Positions 51,932 through 60,920 of a stretch of 64,000 bases of DNA are shown in pieces. Position 1 is the first letter of the stretch; every line of letters starts with the position of its first letter. The stretch comes from CBDBEU01 sp965204565 (GTDB taxonomy: Bacteria > Pseudomonadota > Alphaproteobacteria > Rhizobiales > TMED25), in assembly GCA_965204565.1 (NCBI GenBank), contig CBDBEU010000003.1, forward strand, positions 744,001 to 808,000, given 5' to 3'. Position numbers and translations under genes: made by a program. The notes beneath the pieces were generated by a model. It had not been told where the DNA came from. It searched no databases and saw only the letters and a list, made by a program, of their open reading frames with translations.

Positions 51932-52960
51932 GCCGGCTTCCATCGCGCGTACCAGTTGCGAACGCTCAACGCCCGACAATAGCTTGCGGTAAGCGATCGA
52001 GGCAGCATCGGGCACGCGCAAATGCAGCTCGTCGCGAATATGCGGCGGGATTTCCTCCGGCCTTTGTGTTTCGACCACACGCCGGTCCTGTTCCATGATT
52101 TCATCGAAGCCGGCGCCGATTTGCGCATCGGTCCTGTCCAGAGAATGATTGCGGGCGATGAAGCAGAACAGGCGCGTGCGCTTGGCATCGATCGGTGTGG
52201 CGATGAAGCTGAGAATGGTGGCATCGCCCGGTTTGGAGTCGCCGCTTTCCGACCAGGTGCCGCCTTCAACGCCCTTGCCGTGCGCTTCGGCGATCATGCC
52301 TTCCGGCGTCACGGTTTTCTTGTCGTGGATCATGAAAGGAAAGCACAGCGTGTATTTCCTGAGCCGCGCGCCGTCGTCATAAGTGTATTCAAGCCCGGTG
52401 TCGGTGTAGCTGACGTCGTGATCCTTGATCACCGGGCCGTCGGCCAGTTCGGTAAAACCCTTGTGGACGAAGTTGAAATGCGAAAAGTCCATGGCGTTTT
52501 CAATCGCACGGCCCGCTGACGTATTCCAGGAATAGCTGCCGGCCATGAATACGCGAAAGTCCGGATTGTTCCAGGCATCATCCGCCCAGGTCGGGAATTC
52601 CTGTACCGGTTCAGCCATCGCCACCCATACCAGGCCATACTCCTCGCGCACCTTGAAAGTGATGGCGCAGGCCTTTTTCGGAATGGTGGCGCCTTTCTGC
52701 AGCGCCGGGATGTGAACACACGCGCCGGTGCGGTCGTACTGCCAGCCATGATAGGGGCAGGTCAGCCGGCCGTTCTCGACCCGGCCGCCCGAAAGCTCCG
52801 CTCCACGGTGGATGCACAGATCCTTGAAGGCAACGGCCCCCTCGTCGTCGCGAAAGGCAACAACGCGTTCGCCTAGAATAATGAACTGTTGTGGCTCCTG
52901 GGTGATTTCATCAATCGTCGCAATCGGATGCCAATGCTGCTCAAGCGAAACCCTGCCCAT
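51926..52960 (-). CDS. Rieske non-heme iron oxygenase, alpha subunit (VanA-like, one-component terminal oxygenase)
   Basis: A 344-residue oxygenase. The N-terminal Rieske domain has CIHRGAELS and CPYHGWQYDRTG (CxH and CxxH). The catalytic domain binds mononuclear iron through NAMDFSHFNFVHKG (Asp/His/His bridge region) and a C-terminal Asp in FDEIMEQDRRVVETQ. It resembles vanillate-demethylase or related aryl-ether and amine-cleaving oxygenases. No reductase gene is adjacent. The start at 52960 is chosen because GGAGG lies five bases upstream; the longer frame has no such site. It probably attacks an aromatic or N-methyl compound imported by the adjacent transporter. Confidence 0.88.
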   Translation of the reverse strand: MGRVSLEQHWHPIATIDEITQEPQQFIILGERVVAFRDDEGAVAFKDLCIHRGAELSGGRVENGRLTCPYHGWQYDRTGACVHIPALQKGATIPKKACAITFKVREEYGLVWVAMAEPVQEFPTWADDAWNNPDFRVFMAGSYSWNTSAGRAIENAMDFSHFNFVHKGFTELADGPVIKDHDVSYTDTGLEYTYDDGARLRKYTLCFPFMIHDKKTVTPEGMIAEAHGKGVEGGTWSESGDSKPGDATILSFIATPIDAKRTRLFCFIARNHSLDRTDAQIGAGFDEIMEQDRRVVETQRPEEIPPHIRDELHLRVPDAASIAYRKLLSGVERSQLVRAMEAGA

Positions 52961-53176
52961 TTGCGCCTCCATCGCAGGCAATGCCGCATCGGCCACCTTG
53001 TGGGGTCTTCTGAGCACGCCGCTAAAAAGATATCATGATTTGCCGTCCATTGGAATTGACGCCGGCGGTGCCCGGTTTGACAGGATTTGGGCTGGCCAAT
53101 AGTCTGAAATCTGAAATCAAAAGGCTGGCGGAGTTCACATCCGCGCCATCAAGGTCGGTCGCGCGGAGGGACGTAG

Positions 53177-54049
53177 ATGGAGATTATCATCTTTGGCGTC
53201 ATATCCGGGTGCATCATTCTTTTTGGTGCAGTCGGGTTTTCAATGACACTCAAGGCCGAAGGTTTCATCAACGTTGCCCACGGCCAGATGTTGCTCCTGG
53301 GCGCGTATCTGGCGCTGTTCTTTTCCAGTCAGGGTGTCGGTCTGGTGATCGCCACGCCATTGGTCATGCTGTGTTGCGGTTTCATCGGCGTGCTGATCTT
53401 CCGGTTGCTCTATCAGCCGATCAAAAGCCGCGGAATACTGGTTCTTCTGTTCACCTCGGTCGGCGTTGCCTATGCGATCAATGGCATTGTCGGCGCCGCT
53501 TTCGGCAAGCGGGTGCAGGCCTACGACCTGCCGCCGGTTCGGGCGATGAAGTTCGATGGCGTGCCGTTGATGACCAAATACGAGCTGATGATCATCATCT
53601 TTGCTTTGGTGGCCTCGATCGGCGTTCACCTGTTTCTGACATCGACCTGGGTCGGCAAATCGATCCGCGCGGTTGCCGACAATTACGATCTTGCGCGCGT
53701 GCGCGGCTTCGATCCCAGGCGCTCATCCGATTATGTGTGGTTCATCGCTTCGGCGCTTGCAGGTGTCGCCGGGGTGTTCTCGGGCATTCTGGGCTCGCTG
53801 CACCTCACCATGGGATGGCAACAGATCATCATCATTCTGGCGGCCACCGTCCTTGGCGGGCTTGGCAGTATTTACGGCGTCATGCTGGCATCGATGGTGC
53901 TTGGCATCGGCATGGAGATCGGCATCACCGTGTTGCCCGCCAATTATCGCAGCGCGGTGGCATTCCTGATCATCATTCTTGTTCTGTTTTTACGGCCTGA
54001 AGGCCTGCAGAGCCTTTGGAACCCGCAACGCGCGGGCGGCGACAGGTAG
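53177..54049 (+). CDS. livH: Branched-chain amino acid-type ABC transporter permease (LivH-like)
   Basis: A 290-residue inner-membrane permease with about eight hydrophobic segments. It has GFINVAHGQMLLLGAYLALF near the N-terminus, the cytoplasmic coupling region SIRAVADNYDLARVRGFDPR, and VLGGLGSIYGVMLASMVLGI near the end, all typical of LivH. It starts an operon of five transport genes. GGAGGG lies seven bases before the ATG. Substrates of such importers include amino acids, amides, urea and aromatic acids. Confidence 0.9.
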   Translation: MEIIIFGVISGCIILFGAVGFSMTLKAEGFINVAHGQMLLLGAYLALFFSSQGVGLVIATPLVMLCCGFIGVLIFRLLYQPIKSRGILVLLFTSVGVAYAINGIVGAAFGKRVQAYDLPPVRAMKFDGVPLMTKYELMIIIFALVASIGVHLFLTSTWVGKSIRAVADNYDLARVRGFDPRRSSDYVWFIASALAGVAGVFSGILGSLHLTMGWQQIIIILAATVLGGLGSIYGVMLASMVLGIGMEIGITVLPANYRSAVAFLIIILVLFLRPEGLQSLWNPQRAGGDR

Positions 54050-54058
54050 GGGGCGGCG

Positions 54059-55006
54059 ATGGAAGGTCTTGCGCTGTTCATGGTGAGCCTGCTCAGCATT
54101 GGTGCGATCTACGCGATCCTTTGCCTGGCGCTTAATCTGGAAGCCGGCGTCGACGGGCTTTGGGATCTTGGCATCGTCTCCTTCTTCGGCGTTGGCGCCT
54201 ATAGCTACACGCTCATTACGGCGGTGCCGGCCGAGGGCCATCAGCATTATGTGCTGGGTCTGGAGTTGCCGATCTGGATTGGCGTTATCGGTGCGGGTTT
54301 GGCCGGAGGCATCGTGGCGCTGCTCATCGGTTCGCCCTCCTTGCGCCTGAAGCAGGAATATTTCCTGATCACCACGCTGGCTTTCGCCGAGGTGATCCGG
54401 CAGATCTATGCCAATGAGCTGTGGCTGACCAACGGCGTTGCCGGCATTTTCGGGCTGACGCCGCCATTCCGCGAAATGTTCGAACCGGAAACGCAGGCGG
54501 TGGTACGGCTGGGGCTGATCATGTTCGCCCTGTTCATCGCCTATTGGGTGGTGCAATCGCTGACGGTGTCGCCGTTTGGCCGTGGCCTCAAGGCGTTGCG
54601 GGAGAACGAGGCGCTGGCCAAGACGGCGGGTATCAATCCGTTCTCGTTTCACATTCGCGCGTTTGTCGCTTGCGGCGTGATGACTGGAACCGCAGGTTCA
54701 TTTTACGTCTGGTACAACACCATCGTCATTCCGGGCCAGTTTGTCGCCGACGTTACATTCTTTGTCTGGACCGCGATCATCATTGGCGGCATCGGCAATA
54801 ACCGGGGCGCCATGATTGGCGGCTTCCTGTTCATTTTTCTATATGATGTGCTACGCTTTATCCCGGTGCCGAGCGAATATGCCGAAGTCATTGCCTCGGT
54901 GCGTACCGGCCTGGTCGGGGTGGTGCTGATCATGGTGCTTCGGTTCCGTCCGAATGGTCTGTTCCAGGAGCGCCCGCAACGCCTGCGCGTGCGCGGCGGG
55001 GATTGA
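54059..55006 (+). CDS. livM: Branched-chain amino acid-type ABC transporter permease (LivM-like)
   Basis: The partner permease, 315 residues and about nine membrane segments. It includes LNLEAGVDGLWDLGIVSFFG, LIGSPSLRLKQEYFLITTLA, FGRGLKALRENEALAKTAGI (coupling helix) and IIIGGIGNNRGAMIGGFLFI. It begins nine bases after livH and ends six bases before the ATPase gene. Confidence 0.9.
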   Translation: MEGLALFMVSLLSIGAIYAILCLALNLEAGVDGLWDLGIVSFFGVGAYSYTLITAVPAEGHQHYVLGLELPIWIGVIGAGLAGGIVALLIGSPSLRLKQEYFLITTLAFAEVIRQIYANELWLTNGVAGIFGLTPPFREMFEPETQAVVRLGLIMFALFIAYWVVQSLTVSPFGRGLKALRENEALAKTAGINPFSFHIRAFVACGVMTGTAGSFYVWYNTIVIPGQFVADVTFFVWTAIIIGGIGNNRGAMIGGFLFIFLYDVLRFIPVPSEYAEVIASVRTGLVGVVLIMVLRFRPNGLFQERPQRLRVRGGD

Positions 55007-55012
55007 CCGGCG

Positions 55013-55876
55013 ATGCTGGAAGTCCGCGACATACAGAAAAACTTCGGCGGCGTACGCGCCGTTGGCGGTGTTTCGCTCAGCGTCGATGCCGGCAAGATTA
55101 TCGGCGTCATCGGGCCCAATGGCGCCGGCAAGACCACATTGTTCAATGTGGTGAGCGGTTTCCTGTCGGCCGATGGCGGCAGCGCCATATTCGAGGGCTC
55201 CGACATTATTGGCCTGCGTCCGCATGAGGTGGCGCGCCGCGGTGTTCTTCGCACCTTCCAGACACCCACCGGTTTTCCGCGCATGACGGTGCTGGAAAAC
55301 ATGCTGGTATTCCTGAAGGACAAGCAAACCAGCATCGCCCATGCACTGGGGTCACGCCGTATTGCCGGTACGATTTCAGGCGATGAATCAGATCGCGCCC
55401 AGCAAGTGCTTGAGTTGTTCGGTTTGGCGCAAAAGCGGGATCTGTGGGTTCAGAAACTTGGCGCGCCGGAACTCAAGATGCTGGAATTCGCGCGCACGGT
55501 GATGGCCTCGCCGAAGATCCTGCTGCTCGACGAGCCGGCAGCCGGGGTCAATGTCGCGCTCCTGGATAATCTGGTTGACACCATTTTCCGCCTGCGGGAC
55601 GATAGTGTGACCTTCCTGATCGTCGATCATAATCTGAGCTTTATCTGCCGCGTCTGCGATTACATCTATGCCATGGCCGATGGCGAAGTCATTTCCCAGG
55701 GCGGGCCGGATGATGTCGTGAATGATCAGGCGGTCATTGAATGCTATATTGGCGCTGGTGTGGGCGCAGTACTGAATGCCGGCGACACGAGCTCTGCGCC
55801 CGAGTCAACTGAAACGCGCCGGCGCACGAACAAAAGCGCAAAATCCAAGAGCAGTCACAAGACGCCAGAACAATAA
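55013..55876 (+). CDS. livG: ABC transporter ATP-binding protein (LivG-like) with a degenerate signature motif
   Basis: A 287-residue ATPase with Walker A GPNGAGKTTLFN (about residue 35), the Q-loop region LRTFQTPTGFPRMTVLENML, Walker B ILLLDEPAAGVN and the H-loop LIVDHNLSFI. The ABC signature, normally LSxGQ or LSYG, reads LGAPELKMLEFAR (about residues 148-160), without the Ser-Gly pair. A Lys/Ser-rich tail (RRTNKSAKSKSSHKT) extends the C-terminus. One ATP site of the heterodimer with LivF may therefore be weakened, as in asymmetric ABC transporters. Confidence 0.87.
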   Translation: MLEVRDIQKNFGGVRAVGGVSLSVDAGKIIGVIGPNGAGKTTLFNVVSGFLSADGGSAIFEGSDIIGLRPHEVARRGVLRTFQTPTGFPRMTVLENMLVFLKDKQTSIAHALGSRRIAGTISGDESDRAQQVLELFGLAQKRDLWVQKLGAPELKMLEFARTVMASPKILLLDEPAAGVNVALLDNLVDTIFRLRDDSVTFLIVDHNLSFICRVCDYIYAMADGEVISQGGPDDVVNDQAVIECYIGAGVGAVLNAGDTSSAPESTETRRRTNKSAKSKSSHKTPEQ

Positions 55877-55926
55877 TCGCGCAACGGTCGCTGGATTTGG
55901 TGATTCAAAATGGAGTGAGACGTCAA

Positions 55927-57183
55927 ATGGCACACAAAACAACTCAAAGAATTGGGAGATGGGCTCTATCGGCTGCCGTTGCCGGGGCGCTGAGCCTTGG
56001 ACCTGGACAGCCGGCAGCCCAGGCCGATGAAGTCAAGCTTGGCTTCATGCTCGGTTTCACCGGTGATTACGCACCCTGGTCCCCGGCTCTCAACAACGCC
56101 GCCATCGTTGCGATCGAAGAGATCAACGCCAATGGCGGTATTCTGGGCAATGAAGTCTCGATGATCGTCTCGGACAATGAGAGTAAGGTTGAAGGCGGCA
56201 TTGCCGCAGCACGCAAGCTCGTCAATGTCGACAAAGTGCCGGTGATCATCGGGCCTGAGTCCGACATCATCGTCGCCCTGCAGGACATGGCCAGGAACAA
56301 CGAGGTTCCAGTCGTGACCTCATCGGCGGGAACCGATGCGATCGACAAGGCCGGAGGCACCGGCAAGTTTATCTGGCGGGTCAACGCGTCCGACTCCTTC
56401 CTCGGCGTTGCCGCGGCCAAGGTGCTGATCGATGAGCTTGGCCAGAAAGAAATCGCCATCATGGTCGAGAACCTTGAAGGCACGCAGAGCGCGGCAGCTT
56501 CGCTGAAGCGCAATTTCGAGCGGTTCGGCGGCAAGGTGACCAAGGAAATCGTGCTGACGCCCGGACAGGCGACCTATTTGAGCGAATTGAGCGATCTTGC
56601 CGATTCAAACCCGAAGCTGGTGTTCCTGGCCGCCGCTCAGGTGACCGGGGTGAACGTGATGAAGCAGGCCTACCAGCGCGGTTATGAGTGGCCGTGGTGG
56701 GTTGCCCAGGAGTTGCAGCAGCAGGACTTCGTCAATGCCGCGGGCGTTGATGTGGTCAAGGGCGTGACCAGTTGGACGCCGGGCCAGATGGACGACGATC
56801 CGGCCTGGCAGCGCTTTTCCAACATCTTTAAGGACAAGTGGGGCGAGGCGGCGCAGTCGGGTTTCTATCAGGCCGAAACCTATGATGCGTTCATGGTGAC
56901 CGCACTGGCGATGATCAAGGGCGGCGCGGCAACGGGCGCCGCGGTCGATGCCAATCTGGCAGCAGTTGCCGCACCTCCGGGCGAGCGCGTCACCACCTTT
57001 GCCGACGCCGTCAAACTGATCCAAGAGGGCAAAGAGATCAATTATGACGGCCCCTCCGGCACCATCGACTTCAACGAGTGGGGCAATGTCGGCATTCCGG
57101 CCGTGCGCCTGATGCAGGTCGATGATTCCGGTCAGTGGATCACCAGGCAGGTGATCGATGCACGCTCGTTCCCGGCCAGCTAA
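55927..57183 (+). CDS. Branched-chain amino acid-type substrate-binding protein
   Basis: A 418-residue periplasmic binding protein. The signal peptide (WALSAAVAGALSLGPGQPAAQA) ends near residue 35; the type-1 binding fold follows with KLGFMLGFTGDYAPWSPALN, INANGGILGNEVSMIVSDNE, PVIIGPESDIIVALQDMA and NPKLVFLAAAQVTGVNVMKQ. It feeds the LivHMGF transporter. Placement between livG and livF is slightly unusual. The ATG at 55927 is chosen as the start of a normal signal peptide. The ligand is unknown; the neighbouring oxygenase suggests a cyclic or aromatic amine or acid. Confidence 0.9.
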   Translation: MAHKTTQRIGRWALSAAVAGALSLGPGQPAAQADEVKLGFMLGFTGDYAPWSPALNNAAIVAIEEINANGGILGNEVSMIVSDNESKVEGGIAAARKLVNVDKVPVIIGPESDIIVALQDMARNNEVPVVTSSAGTDAIDKAGGTGKFIWRVNASDSFLGVAAAKVLIDELGQKEIAIMVENLEGTQSAAASLKRNFERFGGKVTKEIVLTPGQATYLSELSDLADSNPKLVFLAAAQVTGVNVMKQAYQRGYEWPWWVAQELQQQDFVNAAGVDVVKGVTSWTPGQMDDDPAWQRFSNIFKDKWGEAAQSGFYQAETYDAFMVTALAMIKGGAATGAAVDANLAAVAAPPGERVTTFADAVKLIQEGKEINYDGPSGTIDFNEWGNVGIPAVRLMQVDDSGQWITRQVIDARSFPAS

Positions 57184-57291
57184 GCCGGAGAGCAGGCAGC
57201 AGCAGCGCAAGAAATGGATGCGGGCCGGTTGCCGGTCCGCATCTCATCATCGCGTGGTGCGGCGCTGATCTTGAGATAACGGAAGAATGTC

Positions 57292-58020
57292 ATGGCCGAC
57301 CAGCAGGCAGACAATCTGCTCACCATTTCAGGGCTTGTCTCGGGCTATGGCAAATTGCCGGTGCTGCAGGATGTCTCGCTTTCGGTCGCCGCCGGATCGC
57401 TGACCGCAATTATTGGCCCGAACGGTGCGGGCAAGACGACCCTGGTCAAATCGGTGGTGAATATTGTCGATTTGATGGGCGGTGAGATCCACTTTCGCGA
57501 TGAGGTCATCAGCCGGTTGCCGACCCACCGCATTGTTGAACTGGGCATCGGCTTCGTTCCCCAGACTGCCGCGACATTTCCCACCCTGTCGGTGCAGGAA
57601 AATCTGGAAATGGGGTGCAGGTTCGTGCCGCCGGGCAATCGCGCGCGCGCGATCGAACGGGTCTACACTCGCTTTCCCCGTCTTTCGGAACGCAAGCGCC
57701 AGCGGGCGCGTACGCTGTCGGGCGGTGAACGGCAAATGCTGGCGATCGGCAGTGCGCTGCTCGCAAACCCCGAACTCCTGATCCTTGATGAACCGGTCAC
57801 AGGCCTGTCGCCTCAGCTTACCGACGAGGTTGTGGCCGGGATTACAGAAATCAACCAGCAAGGCACCACGGTGCTTTGGGTGGTTGAAGAAAATCCGCTG
57901 CAGGTTCTGAGCGCTGCGGACTGGGTCTATGTCATGGAAAGCGGACGGGTGAAAAACAGCACCAATGCGGAAGAGCTGCTTGCGGCTCCCGATTTCCGCC
58001 AAATCTTTCTTGGTGTTTGA
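57292..58020 (+). CDS. livF: ABC transporter ATP-binding protein (LivF-like)
   Basis: A 242-residue ATPase: Walker A GPNGAGKTTLVKS, Q-loop FVPQTAATFP, full signature LSGGERQMLAIGSALL, Walker B LLILDEPVTGLSP, and VVEENPLQVL at the switch (LivF proteins normally have Glu here in place of His). It pairs with LivG to power the importer and ends the operon, converging on the chimeric frame at 58042. Confidence 0.92.
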   Translation: MADQQADNLLTISGLVSGYGKLPVLQDVSLSVAAGSLTAIIGPNGAGKTTLVKSVVNIVDLMGGEIHFRDEVISRLPTHRIVELGIGFVPQTAATFPTLSVQENLEMGCRFVPPGNRARAIERVYTRFPRLSERKRQRARTLSGGERQMLAIGSALLANPELLILDEPVTGLSPQLTDEVVAGITEINQQGTTVLWVVEENPLQVLSAADWVYVMESGRVKNSTNAEELLAAPDFRQIFLGV

Positions 58021-58041
58021 GCCGGCTTTGGGCGGCGTTTC

Positions 58042-59025
58042 CTAGGAGTTCATCAATCGGCGAATATCGCGCGGTGTCACCGGCAGGCGCTTTACAGCGC
58101 CGGGTTTGCCCAGCGCATCATCAATGGCCGAGGCGATGACGGCGCCGACAGCATTGATCCCGCCTTCGCCGGCGCCCTTGACGCCAAGCGGATTGAGCGG
58201 GCTTGGCGCATTCTCGACAATCAGGGTCTCAACGCCTGGCATCTCGCGCGAGGTGGGAATGAGATAATCGGCAAAGGTCGCCGCCAACGGCTGCCCGGTC
58301 TCGTCATAGACAAACTCCTCGAACAATGCGCCACCGATACCCTGCGCGGCACCACCGGCGATCTGTCCCTCGACCAGCACCGAATTGACCGCCCGGCCAA
58401 TGTCATAGGCAACCAGCAGGCGCTCCACGGCGACCTCACCGGTTTCCTGATCGATCGTCACCACAGCGCCGTGAATACCGTAGGGGTAGGTCATGTGATC
58501 GCACAGAAACTTATCCTCGACCGAAAGCGCCGCGCCCTCGCCGGCGCCGGCGTTCGCAACTTCGCCGAGCGTTACCGACGGGCCGGCATCATCGCCTTTT
58601 GGTGCAATGCGGCCATCGGCAATTGCAAGTTCGTCCGGGGCTGACTGCAGCAGGCGGCCTGTAACGGCAAGAATTTCCTCACGTAGCTTTTGCGCGCAGA
58701 TGTGGACGGCGGAGCCTGTCATCACCGTCACCCGCGAGGCAAAAGCGCCGCGGCCCTCGGCAATGCGGTCGGTCTGTCCGTGGATCACGGTAAAGTCTTC
58801 CAGGGGAGCCGGTATGACCTCGGCACAAATCTGGGCCAGCGAGGTTTCGATCCCCTGGCCGACCGATGCAGCACCGGTGACAATTTCGATCCGGCCACGG
58901 GCATGCATTCCGGCCCACTGTTCCCTGGTCATGTCGCCGAACCCGGACGGATCGAATTCTTCACCCTCGGCGATATCCCGGCCGCTGATGCGCAGCGGCG
59001 CGAGTGCCTTGAATGTGGCTTTCAT
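58042..59025 (-). pseudogene. Chimeric frame: phage small protein N-terminus joined to a xanthine-dehydrogenase/CoxL-family C-terminus
   Basis: Residues 1 to about 44 (MKATFKALAPLRISGRDIAE, then GEEFDPSGF and REQWAGMHARGRI) look like the small phage protein often encoded after the major capsid gene. From about residue 45 the sequence is the C-terminal third of a molybdopterin dehydrogenase large subunit: IVTGAASVGQGIETSLAQIC, YDIGRAVNSVLVEGQIAGGA, AQGIGGALFEEFVYDE, and GVKGAGEGGINAVGAVIASA with the catalytic Glu. About 450 residues of the enzyme are missing, so it cannot be active. The join lies at about 58876-58896 where both parents could encode GRIEIV, suggesting recombination at microhomology. 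Confidence 0.8.
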
Positions 59026-59034
59026 GATGGGTTC

Positions 59035-59976
59035 CTAGTCCGCGAGGACGTCTTCGAGCAGGAAGCCGGCGCGCTTGGCGACGATCTCTTCCTTGACGCT
59101 CTCGCCGGCGCGCACGAGCCTGCCTCCACGAAGGCCCATATCGGCGTCCATCGTGCCGGCGACCTTCTCGCCATTCTGGGCGGTGAACCCGAAGGTAATG
59201 CCGCCTGACGTGTCGGCTGTGCTGTCGATGAACTGGCCGGCGACAATATCCGCCCAGGTGCGGTTGACGACGGGATTTTCGCCCGGCTTCTTGATGTTGA
59301 CCCGCGCGGCGCCGACAAGAACGCGCCGGACTTCGAGCAGGTCGGCGACGGCCTGCCGCGCGACGACACCGCTGTCGCCGGAATTACTCTGGACCGCCTT
59401 GACGACTTTCGAGTGCTGGCGAAACACGCGCCACACATTGTTGCCGAAGACGATCTGGTTCGGTTTCATCCAGCACCCGTCCATGACCTCAAGAAGAAGA
59501 TCGATCGGATCGCTGTCGGCATGATCGAACTGATCGGAGCCGGCCAGAGCGCGGTAATGATCGGCGTGGTAGTTGGCCTTGTCGGTGACCTTGTTTGCCA
59601 CGCGGACCTCTCTGCCGAGCATGACGATGCTGGTCGCGCGCATGGTCGCACGGGCTTCCGGGTCCCAGCCGTTTTCTTCGGCTTCCATGATGGTCGTATT
59701 GTCGAGCGGTACGTCGATGCCGAAGTCTTCGACCTCGGAGTTCTGTTCCTCGCCCTCGATTTCCACCTGGTTGGGCGCGGACCTGCGACCGACACGGGTG
59801 TCGGGAACAGTAAACATTTCCTCCTCGTTATATGTATGCCAGCGGAATTTTCGACCGGTGTTGACGCGCGGAAGCACATCGTCGGCGATCAGTTCGTAGT
59901 CGGGATTGGAATAGCCGATCGCGATCGCCGTCAGCTTTTCGTCGACGGCGAACTGCTGGTCGTTCGGTCTGGGCAT
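59035..59976 (-). CDS. Mu-like phage major capsid protein
   Basis: A 313-residue protein in the position of the major head subunit, after protease/scaffold and cement genes. It starts RPNDQQFAVDEKLTAIAIGY with DYELIADDVLPRVNTGRKFR, has a glutamate-rich arm (EIEGEEQNSEVEDFGIDVPL), a helix region MRATSIVMLGREVRVANKVT, and a C-terminal TWADIVAGQFIDSTADTSGG. Such proteins adopt the HK97 fold and build the icosahedral head. A GGAG site precedes the start. The gene is intact. Confidence 0.82.
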   Translation of the reverse strand: MPRPNDQQFAVDEKLTAIAIGYSNPDYELIADDVLPRVNTGRKFRWHTYNEEEMFTVPDTRVGRRSAPNQVEIEGEEQNSEVEDFGIDVPLDNTTIMEAEENGWDPEARATMRATSIVMLGREVRVANKVTDKANYHADHYRALAGSDQFDHADSDPIDLLLEVMDGCWMKPNQIVFGNNVWRVFRQHSKVVKAVQSNSGDSGVVARQAVADLLEVRRVLVGAARVNIKKPGENPVVNRTWADIVAGQFIDSTADTSGGITFGFTAQNGEKVAGTMDADMGLRGGRLVRAGESVKEEIVAKRAGFLLEDVLAD

Positions 59977-59991
59977 GATATGGGTTCTCCG

Positions 59992-60378
59992 TTAGCCGCG
60001 CATGGTCTGGGGTGTGATATGGACCGCGCCGAGCACCCCGGCTCCGCCGGTCTCAAGCGCAAATCCGATGATGCGAATTGTCTTATCGTCGCCCGGAACC
60101 GCCGGAATGGCCTTGCCGTCCGCATCGGCCGTCAGCGGATCGCCGGCATTGACGGCTGCGCCAAATTCGACAATCCGAACGTCGTCCATGTAGACGTCGA
60201 TATGCTGCTGAGCCTTTGCGCTGCCGCGAACGCCGGAAACGCCACAGATCGGATTGGCCGCCGCCGCTGCCTGCTTGACCGTTTTCGCGCCGCCTGCATC
60301 GCGGGCGACAATCCGGTAAGGCGCGATCGCGCCGCTTGCGGTCTCGTTCCGGACCAGGCCAAGAGAATTCCGGTTCAT
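59992..60378 (-). CDS. Capsid cement / DUF2190-type head decoration protein
   Basis: A 128-residue beta-rich protein (APYRIVARDAGGAKTVKQAA, ICGVSGVRGSAKAQQHIDVY, FGAAVNAGDPLTADADGKAI) typical of the DUF2190 family, which decorates and stabilises phage heads. Its ATG overlaps the stop of the protease gene (ATGA) and it ends 15 bases before the capsid gene, the usual order. Confidence 0.75.
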   Translation of the reverse strand: MNRNSLGLVRNETASGAIAPYRIVARDAGGAKTVKQAAAAANPICGVSGVRGSAKAQQHIDVYMDDVRIVEFGAAVNAGDPLTADADGKAIPAVPGDDKTIRIIGFALETGGAGVLGAVHITPQTMRG

Positions 60379-60920
60379 TTCGCCACTCCCTTTTGAACGG
60401 CCTCGACAGCCTCGTCGATCTGGATGGGATTGCCGGCCGCGGCCTGCTCCTTCTGGTAGGCGCGCGCCTTCCTCGCGATGACCTTCGGCTCGTCGGCCTC
60501 ATACTCGTCTTCGGGTTTGCCGGCGATGCCGCTCCCGCCGGTTACGACCGGCGAAGCGCCGATCGCGGCCAGGACCTTGTCCAGCTGCGCCTGGTCGGCG
60601 CACAGCGCGATATAGTGGTCCTTCGAAGCCGGCGTGATCCTGCCGTTCCTGACGGCGGCGGCGATCTCGGTCTCGACGCGATCCCTGAACGCCTTCTCGC
60701 CGGCTTCCTTCAGCGTCCCCTCAGCCTTCTCGGCGCGGGCCAGCACGGCGTCGTAGTCGGAACGCGGCATGAAATCGTCGACCGACGGCGTCCCGGCCCT
60801 GGTCTTTTCAGCGGCAAGCTCCCTCTTGTGATCGTCGTCGCGCGTTTTGATCGCGGCGAGGATTTCCGCCTCGGTCGCGTCATCTTTCAGGCCGAGCGCC
60901 CTGGCGATGGCTTTTGACAT
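60375..60920 (-). CDS. Internal-start scaffold protein (Mu gpZ-like)
   Basis: Within the protease gene an in-frame ATG at 60920 (MSKAIARALGLKDD) is preceded by AAAGGA at a suitable distance and starts the scaffold domain exactly. In Mu the scaffold is made from such an internal start in the protease gene. The product would be 181 residues. Confidence 0.6.
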   Translation of the reverse strand: MSKAIARALGLKDDATEAEILAAIKTRDDDHKRELAAEKTRAGTPSVDDFMPRSDYDAVLARAEKAEGTLKEAGEKAFRDRVETEIAAAVRNGRITPASKDHYIALCADQAQLDKVLAAIGASPVVTGGSGIAGKPEDEYEADEPKVIARKARAYQKEQAAAGNPIQIDEAVEAVQKGVAK

